From Chrysomallon squamiferum (Eukaryota; Mollusca; Gastropoda; Neomphalida; Peltospiridae): a stretch of DNA of 35,000 bases. Made by a program: the position numbers and the translations under genes. Positions 1 to 35,000 of this stretch are shown one piece after another; position 1 is the stretch's first letter; the number at the start of each line of letters is the position of its first letter. The stretch lies in contig CM022677.1 in assembly GCA_012295275.1 (NCBI GenBank), positions 26,640,044 through 26,675,043 of the forward strand. The letters are read 5' to 3'. Under the pieces are notes generated by a model that saw only the letters and a program-made list of their open reading frames with translations, did not search any database and was not told where the DNA came from.

Positions 1-160
1 GTTCTCAGGTACAGAACTGCTGAGCAGACGTTTCAGCTCTCTGAGGTTTTTCATTTGTGGATGACATGATGTGCATTGACTAAGGTAATCTAAAATATAC
101 TCTAATGGCTCTAAATCAGAGGACTGTGCTGGCTATTCAAGCAAAAAAATATTATTCTTA
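1..160 (-). pseudogene. Tc1/mariner-like transposase C-terminal fragment, decayed
   Basis: Read on the minus strand, one frame gives the hallmark block around the third catalytic acidic residue of Tc1/mariner DDE transposases: LLE, then a stop where tryptophan is expected, then PAQSSDLEPLEYILDYLSQ. The family form is (W)PAQSPDLNPIEN. The usual TGG is TAG (plus 133-135). The frame stays open from there to base 1, ending in residues like KNLRELKRLLSSS. No catalytic D-D region could be read upstream, so this is a dead remnant cut by the window edge. It is unrelated to the TSP1 genes. Confidence 0.6.
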
Positions 161-1097
161 TTTACATATTCTGTTGTATCAGGTGCTCACCAACCCTGTA
201 ATTTCCTGTGACAAAACTTTCAAACACTGGCTCTCACTTGATGTGAGTCAGTCAGTGTAACACAGAGCACAGTTACAGAGACACTGGCTGCTGCAGAGTG
301 TGGACATTAAAACAAAATAATAAATTTTTTAACTGATGTTTGTCATGTTTTCTCTCAATGCCATTATCAAAAAGATATTGTGCACGTTTGAGCCTTTGTT
401 ACCATACAGGCAAATTATATAACCTGGTACTTCTATTATAAGTTCATTATCTTTATATCAGTCCACTCAATAGATTTAGTGGTGGTACACGTTCTTGATT
501 TTTCTTAAAGATGCTAGCGACTACTAATTATTAGGTTATTCAGTGATTCTGTAAATGGGTGAACATTCATTCATAAACTTCTTTGAGAACATTCACTTGT
601 TGTTCTAATAAAGACATTATATTCATATTAGCAGAATATCATGATATCTTTAGTTGGCAAAATTTGATCAAAATGTGTCCATGGTAACTAAGGTAAATAC
701 ACAAAAACAAACCCAATACTCTGAAAGCCAGTTTCTGTGTTTTACTGTTTCTAACTCCTAATGCCTTTATCATCTCATAACTTACAACAGAATTCATAGA
801 TGTTCCTTATCATCTCATAACTTACAACAGAATTCATAGATGTTCCGTAATTATCTGTCATAAGAAAGAAGAAATTCTGCTGATTCATGTGGTTCTAATA
901 CATCAGTTTTGAATATTCTGTCACATTTTGTGAAATGCAAATCATTTTCTTATATATATATATATATATATACATGTAGATATGTATGTTTGTATCTATA
1001 TATTTATGCATGTCTTTTGCTTCAGTTTTTGTTTTTGTTTTTTAATTGCTATCTTACTAAGTTTAAACCATACAAAACCAATGTAATTTTAACTTAC
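161..1097. other. 3' flank of the minus-strand gene, no gene recognised
   Basis: AT-rich sequence with no recognisable coding exon in either strand. It holds a 40-bp tandem duplication (767-846) and a short TA run near 953-971. If the minus-strand gene continues beyond TSR34, its next exon was not seen here. No clear minus-strand AATAAA was found just downstream of TSR34. Confidence 0.4.
767..846. repeat. 40-bp tandem duplication
   Basis: Two adjacent identical 40-base copies, 767-806 and 807-846, each starting ttatcatctcataacttaca and ending at ttcc. Non-coding. Confidence 0.9.
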
Positions 1098-29398
<28,301 letters not shown>

Positions 29399-30718
29399 CT
29401 GAAAAATATATAGTTACAAAAATAATTTTCAAAATCAATATTGTTATGTAACAACTAAAAATGTAACTGTTATGGCAAAATAATGTACATCATTTTAGTA
29501 ATAAATTAATTTTTTCAGGGTGAACATCACTGTATTTTAATTATTTATTTATCTTTTTTCTGTTATTATTATAATTAATTTTTTGGATGTTCTTAAAGAA
29601 GCAATTTAATTATCTATAAACAATAACAAATATCAAGCAATTAAAATTTTATGATTATTATTCAAATTTCTTGTTGTTATTATTATTCAATAATCTTGCT
29701 GTTGGTTTTATTCTTGTTCTTCTTATTGTTATTAATTATTTTATTAATATAATTTTTTTTAATTATTATTATTCTTATTAATGTTTTTATTAGAAACTAT
29801 TATTATTATTATTATTTTAAATTTTTTTTTAAAAAGGACCCATATATTTAGAAATACAGATTATCAAAGGAAAAGTAATTGTAAATTCCATTGCAACATA
29901 ACACTATTCTACATGCAGCCTACTGTGTAAACATTAGTGAGTAAAAATAAAAAGAATACAATATTATTGTTTCTTCAGTCATGGCAGGAATTTATTATTA
30001 TCTGTCTCTCTCTGTTTATATTACTAAGCTGACAACAGTTCCATAACTACATATTGTTGAGTGACAAATATTTTCTATAAACAGATTGATAATAATAAGT
30101 TTATGTTATCTGTTAATTTGTAGCAAATAACAAGCAACAGCTATTGTTAAATTAAATTAGGAAATACTACTATATGTATGTAAATGATGTTTGTTAATGT
30201 TAGAAATAATATTTCTAATAACAGAACAAAAATTTACAAAGTTGCAATTACCTATGTTCAAAGACAGATACAAGTATTTTAATATTCAATAATTTTAAAC
30301 CCATTATTTTAGTTTTCATTTTGGTTTTACCTACTGTTATATTTATTTTTTAATGTGTATTTTTATTGTTGTATTATTATTATTATGATAAACATTATTT
30401 TATCCAGCTTCCAGAAATCTGTTTCTGTATTCTAAAATACAGATTTGCTACATTTCAAGACTGTCGTGTTTGTTTGGATTCAAAATATGGCTTGTAAAGA
30501 CAGCGAATAGTATATATAATTGTATTAAAAGGCTACAAACCAATGACATTAAAGATTCTGCAAAGGATAATTATCCACTGAATAATCTTCATCTAAAATA
30601 AATAAAGTTGTTAGTTTTCATTTTTGTTTTACTTATTGTTATTTTTATTTATAACTATTTTTTAATTATATTTATTTTTTAATTTTTTTTATTGTTGTTG
30701 TTGTTGCTGTTGCTGTTG

Positions 30719-30756
<38 letters not shown>

Positions 30757-31079
30757 GGTCCATAACCATTATTTTATCTAGCTTCCAGAAATCTTGAAAT
30801 TGTGAAAATAATATTAAAATATCGGCAAATTAGTCGTGGAAAAATTAATCTCAATAACTCGATAAAATACCAGACGTTGGTCACATGTTAATAATGCTGG
30901 TAATGAAACTTTGAAATACCTAGAATATTAAAGTGTTTTCCGTATTTACAGTTTGTGGCTAATGTTATTTTCTTAGAAAAAAATTCACTTTCTTTTACCT
31001 ATAGTATGGAACACAAATAAACTAAGAAAATGTAACTTTATGTTTAATGATATAAATTAATAACTATGGCCTAATTTCA
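29399..31079. other. 5' intron or flank of the minus-strand gene, no exon identified
   Basis: Very AT-rich, with ATT runs (about 29640-29820 and 30705-30757) and an imperfect duplication (30311-30420 and 30613-30794, both ending cagcttccagaaatct or a one-base variant). I looked for a minus-strand ATG exon with hydrophobic codons and a phase-1 donor and found none that holds. Candidates at about 30253, 30333 and 31000 have stops or no ATG. Confidence 0.5.
30311..30794. repeat. Imperfect direct repeat pair
   Basis: Copy 1 is 30311-30420 and copy 2 is 30613-30794. Both start agttttcattttggttttac (or a close variant) and end with ccattattttatc(c/t)agcttccagaaatct. They differ by expansion of ATT/GTT runs in copy 2. 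Confidence 0.7.
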
Positions 31080-31388
31080 CTGTAACAGCAGACGTCAGGT
31101 TTGCACTTTTAATAATATATTTAGTGAACCAGTCGATTCACGCGCACTATATCGTCGAAAAGGCGTAACAAACTTTCCACTGGAAAGTTAATTTTCCCAT
31201 ATTTTCTTTTTATATTAATTCATGCAATGTATATTTAAAATAAGAGTTATGGAGAACATTGTATATTACCATACATATTTATTCAATTTATTTAATTTTA
31301 TTTATTTCATACTCTTTAGGGCTGAGTATTAAGATCCTGACGTCTTATCTGATTATACAAGGTGACCCTAAAGCAGTGGTCGGCCACC

Positions 31389-31523
<135 letters not shown>

Positions 31524-31741
31524 CACACACACAAACATACACACCGATATATATATATATATATCTCAATTCTATCTTCAATATTGAGCACCAAAAACGA
31601 AATTTTTTCTAGAAAAAAAAAAAAAAAAAAAAATAATAATAATAATACGTAATATAAAAAATTAATCATTATTTTCAGTGGCTTATTGGTTTTGAAAGTT
31701 TCAACATTTACTAATCAAATCTCACTTTTTGAGTGACTTAC

Positions 31742-31790
31742 TGACTGAAACGCAATTAACACCGTCGTCGTCATTATGCATTAGCAGCAT
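31742..31790 (-). other. Weak candidate first exon end of the minus-strand gene
   Basis: A perfect GTAAGT donor (31736-31741) lies 49 bases after an ATG (31788-31790), giving phase 1 as required by TSR1. The peptide (MLLMHNDDDGVNC...) is not signal-like, and the CCAAT box sits immediately upstream of the ATG, so this is more likely chance or a 5' UTR donor. Confidence 0.12.
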
Positions 31791-31791
31791 C

Positions 31792-31804
31792 AGCCAATCA
31801 GCGG
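31792..31804. promoter_or_regulatory. CCAAT box (NF-Y type)
   Basis: AGCCAATCAGCGG matches the extended NF-Y consensus (R-R-CCAAT-S-R). It lies within the CpG-richer divergent region, so it could serve either gene. Confidence 0.4.
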
Positions 31805-32582
31805 TAATAAGTTAGATACTTCATAGTTAGCAGGTACTTTCAAGTAATTTAAATAGTTTACAAATATTATCAGAATTTGTGGTATGAGACCGAAGGCAAT
31901 GTGAAACGAAATCACCGATGACATGTTCAAATGTAAGAAGTTACACATTCTCGGTTTTCAAATATTTTAGTTTTTAAATATTATTTTGTTGTAGAAATGT
32001 AAATTTTTATTACAAGCGCTTCGTTTATAACGAAGACGTTTTTTTTGTATGATTACTAACTGGTCGGGCCAACACGATGTGAAGTCAAGCTAAAACTTTT
32101 ACTGACATTGCTATTAGTATTACGAAATAATTGTATATTTAATGATAAATTTACGATTAGTTACAAATATACGAGCATACCGAACCCGAGAATGGGATTT
32201 ATAATTAAACTACAATTATATTTTGTGTTACCAATATTAAATTGAAAAACTAATAACAATCGCAGCCATTTTCAGATAGACTATTACACCCGCCTTTGTT
32301 TGGATTTGCTGCGGAAAAAGAAAACAAAAAGAATTTTTTTTAAATAAAAGACCGATAGAAACAAAAATAAATAAAACAAAGTTAATAGGGCTTAGTTGCC
32401 TACTAGAAGTTGATTAGAATATAAATAGTAACAACAACAACGACAGTAATAATAATAATAATATAGTGTTTTTCATTAGTAGTCTAACATTATTGCTATA
32501 CGAACTCTTTGATGTTGTTGTTGTTGTTGTTGTAGTGATATTACTAGAACTCAAACTAATTATTACCAATAAAGTTTTAGGT

Positions 32583-32634
32583 ATGAAGCTTCAACAATGG
32601 ATTTTCATTTTCCTTGAATTAACTGCATACTTAG
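32583..32634 (+). CDS. Exon 1 of the plus-strand gene: signal peptide
   Basis: ATG at 32583 encodes MKLQQWIFIFLELTAYL and ends G|GTATGT, a phase-1 donor that matches the phase of the following TSP1 exon. One Lys followed by a hydrophobic core is a typical short signal peptide, with cleavage likely shortly after the TAYL residues at the junction. Upstream in-frame Met codons exist (32466 on) but precede a poly-Val stretch from a GTT repeat. The 32583 start fits the usual one-exon signal peptide better. The first intron (32635-33238) is AT-rich with ATT/TAA runs. Confidence 0.75.
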
Positions 32635-33238
32635 GTATGTATATCAATATGTAATTTCTAATTTATTTTCTAATTTTAGTTTTGTTTATTTAGAATATTA
32701 CTGAAACAGAGAGAGAATTACAAACAACAGCTATCAAGAAATATCATCATCATCATTTTTAATTATTATTATTTATTGTTATTACAGTGTATTGATTATT
32801 GTATATATATATATAATTGTTTTTGTTATTTCATGATATAGATAATTGTTTTGATATAACTGTATTATGAAACAGTTTTTGGGTAACCCTTTTTTTTATA
32901 TTTGCACAAACAGCAAAACAAAATTAGATCATAACCTCTGCTGATGTTGTTAATAGTCGTTTAACATTGATATGATAACATAATAATAATAGTAATAACA
33001 GTAGCAATTATAGTAGTGGTAATAATAAAAAATAATAACCAAAAGTGTTATGCAAATTATATTTACTATATTTTAACTCACCATTTTTCTCTTTTAGTTT
33101 ACTGTAGATGAAAAAGGTTGGGGGGTGTATATTCAGTGTAGTTTAACACATCATTTTTATTAAATTAATTAATTAATTTATTATTGGTAGTAGCAGAGTA
33201 ATACTTTGATGTTAACAAAATTAAAAATTTGTTTTTAG

Positions 33239-33427
33239 TGTATAGTGAATGGGGCCCATGGATGAGACAGTCTTCTAGTAAATGCAGTGCCACGTGTGGA
33301 GGTGGCAAGCAGACAGTTGTGTACGAGCGTGAATGTGACTACCTGTCCAACACAACAACAACATGTCCAGCCGAGGTCAGCACAAAGAATAAAACAGAAG
33401 TGTGCAACACAGACACAAACTGTCCAG
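33239..33427 (+). CDS. Exon 2 of the plus-strand gene: TSP1 domain 1
   Basis: 189 nt, acceptor TTTTTAG, donor G|GTATAC. Joined to exon 1 the protein reads TAYL-VYSEWGPW, then CSATCGGG, YERECDYLSN, TTTCPAE, EVC, TNCP. Six cysteines are present. The C3-C4 loop lacks NPKP, as in the first modules of the minus-strand gene. N-K-T is a possible N-glycosylation site. Only 277 bases, mostly an AAC microsatellite, separate it from exon 3. Confidence 0.92.
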
Positions 33428-33529
33428 GTATACATAATTTAGTTAATTCACTTTCTTATTATTAAAACAAAAATTTATTAAAGCTTGTCAAACAGTAATA
33501 AGAAAAGGATATTACTTCAAAATTAATAA

Positions 33530-33536
33530 TAATAAT

Positions 33537-33593
<57 letters not shown>

Positions 33594-33603
33594 AATAATA
33601 ATA
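33530..33603. repeat. AAC/AAT trinucleotide microsatellite
   Basis: About 18 ACA units flanked by AAT units in the intron between exons 2 and 3 of the plus-strand gene. Confidence 0.95.
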
Positions 33604-33704
33604 CTAGTAATAATGAATGTAGTGATTGTGAGAGTTGAAATTAAACCACAGTGTTGTGTTAATAAATGTCTCTACTGTTGATTTTGAAAACACAAAACAT
33701 TTAG

Positions 33705-33896
33705 TGGATGGAGGCTGGGGTGAATGGAAACTTTCAAATTTTGAGCCCTGCACAAGTAAATGTGGGTCTGGGACGGAGAACTTGTATTATGTAAGATTTT
33801 GTGATGCACCAAAACCTAAGTACAGAGGAAAGATTTGTAAAGGACTGTCAGAAAAGTCTCATTCAGAAGTATGTCAAGGAAGTCCTAACTGTCCAG
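33705..33896 (+). CDS. Exon 3 of the plus-strand gene: TSP1 domain 2
   Basis: 192 nt, acceptor CATTTAG, donor G|GTATCT. It reads VDGGWGEW, CTSKCGSG, VRFCDAPKPKYRGKIC, EVC, PNCP. It is canonical except that Lys precedes C2 in place of the O-fucosylated Ser/Thr (the Ser is one residue earlier). Size and phase are the same as in the minus-strand array. Confidence 0.93.
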
Positions 33897-34914
33897 GTAT
33901 CTTCATTTTTATTCATATTCTTTTTCTGGATTCGGTTACTTATCTTTGGTATATTCAGGTGTTTTTTTTGTTCTTCTGTTAATAATTATAATATACATTT
34001 TCTATAATTTATATTTATTTACTTCTGTTGTTGACGTTGTATTGTTTAGTGTGTTTTCTTTCTTTTCTCTTTTTTTTTTTTCATTGATTATAATTCTAGC
34101 ATAAATTTCTTCTTTTTTAATTAATTGTACATTAATTTTTCTCTTCTTTTGTTTTATACTTCTTTTATTTATTTACTTGTTTTGTTGTTATATGTGTCTG
34201 TTTGTGTCTTATTATTATTTGGCTAACTCTCCAAATTTCTTTCTCCTTGTTACTGATTATTCTATTAGCTCAGTCTTTGTTCTTACTCATCATTGATTGT
34301 TCCTGCATCGTATAATTTCCTCATCTTGTTAATTTTTCTAGTAGGTCATTTTCATTCATTTTCTTTCCTTCTTACTAACCATCCTAGTAGTTTAGTTTTT
34401 CAGTTCTTCTTCATTATTATTATTGATTGTCCTAGTACCTTAGTACTTTTACTTTTTCTTATTATGAACTGTTCTAGTAACTTATGTTTTCTTAGTTTCT
34501 TACTATTAATTGATCTAATATTTTGAGTTAGATTATCTTTTCTTCTTATTTTTATTTTCCATCTTAAATTTATATTTTTAATTTTCTTATTAATTTCTCT
34601 AGTATATTAAGATTTCTTTGCTCATCATGTTAATTAACTTATGCTTAAGATTTTTTTTTCTTGTTACTAATATCCTCTTATCTTAAGCTATCATTTCTTT
34701 TCTTCTTTTTTATTGTTCTATTATTCTTCTCACTCAATTTGCTACCTCTGTACATTCCGTAAACTGTATTTTTATCTCTGTACATTCCATAAACTGTTTT
34801 TTTTTTATCTCTGTACATTCCATAAACTGTATTTTTTATTGTGTGTGTATCTTTAACATCAGCAAGGAGACTAACATGTATCTTTGTGTTTGATTAATTC
34901 TTTCACTGATGCAG
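33897..34914. other. T-rich intron with degenerate repeats
   Basis: Third intron of the plus-strand gene. Strongly T-rich. From about 34230 to 34520 phrases such as ttactgattattctattagc and attgattgtcctagtacctt recur about every 55-65 bp. No exon was seen in either strand. Confidence 0.55.
34746..34838. repeat. Three tandem copies of an approximately 31-bp unit
   Basis: ctctgtacattccgtaaact and two copies with ccataaact, separated by short T runs, 80 to 170 bases upstream of the exon 4 acceptor. Confidence 0.9.
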
Positions 34915-35000
34915 TTGATGCTGCGTGGAACACGTGGACGAAGCTGATGTCGGAGGAGTGCAGTGCAACGTGTGCACAGGGAAAGCAGACTGTGTACTAC
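34915..35000 (+). CDS. Exon 4 of the plus-strand gene: TSP1 domain 3, cut by window end
   Basis: After acceptor ATGCAG the frame reads VDAAWNTW, CSATCAQG, KQTVYY and runs off the window before C3. Ala replaces the Gly after C2. Phase 1 entry as in the other exons. Confidence 0.88.

Noticed and set aside
30240-31010. Possible minus-strand signal-peptide exon (donor-like sites near 30253, 30333 and 31000; the last preceded by hydrophobic codons)
   Set aside because: No ATG in frame before a stop codon for any of them.
32466-32582. Upstream in-frame ATG giving a longer N-terminus to the plus-strand gene
   Set aside because: It would add a poly-Val stretch from a GTT repeat before the compact signal peptide; the ATG at 32583 is more likely.

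Overview
This is a eukaryotic (animal) genomic window: very AT-rich, with interrupted genes, GT-AG introns and dense microsatellites (TG/CA, TC/GA, TA, ATT). Nearly every conserved coding block is one thrombospondin type-1 repeat (TSP1/TSR) encoded by its own exon. No RNA gene, CRISPR array or bacterial-type feature was seen. The microsatellite style suggests a lophotrochozoan such as a mollusc, possibly a cephalopod, but a cnidarian cannot be excluded; this taxon call is a weak inference.

Layout. (1) 1-1097: 3' flank with a decayed Tc1/mariner transposase fragment (minus strand, 1-160). (2) 1098-29398, minus strand: one long gene made of 34 TSP1 exons, numbered here TSR1 (29.4 kb) to TSR34 (1.1 kb) in transcription order. 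Both intron boundaries of each exon fall after codon position 1 (phase 1-1), and 26 exons are exactly 192 nt. Thirty-one are intact. TSR4 and TSR9 carry single-base insertions and TSR23 is a ruined pseudo-exon. Its signal-peptide exon was not found and its 3' end may lie outside the window. (3) 29399-32582: divergent intergenic/5' region, with relatively CpG-rich sequence at about 31.1-32.4 kb, a CCAAT box and a 130-bp GA tract. (4) 32583-35000, plus strand: the start of a second, head-to-head gene of the same design, with a signal-peptide exon, two full TSP1 exons and a third cut by the window edge.

The proteins are inferred to be large secreted or extracellular adhesive/matrix proteins. The split codon at each junction reads as V, I or M, so the polypeptide is a string of about 64-residue modules, each with a WxxW tryptophan pair, a CSxTCG core and six cysteines.

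The most unusual signal is non-coding. Several introns hold minisatellites that have amplified the exon edge itself, giving about 20 extra copies of a 3' splice site beside TSR28, a similar larger array beside TSR11, and three extra copies of a 5' splice site beside TSR25. A cluster of N-terminal exons (TSR1-5, TSR7) shows recent exon-plus-intron duplication.
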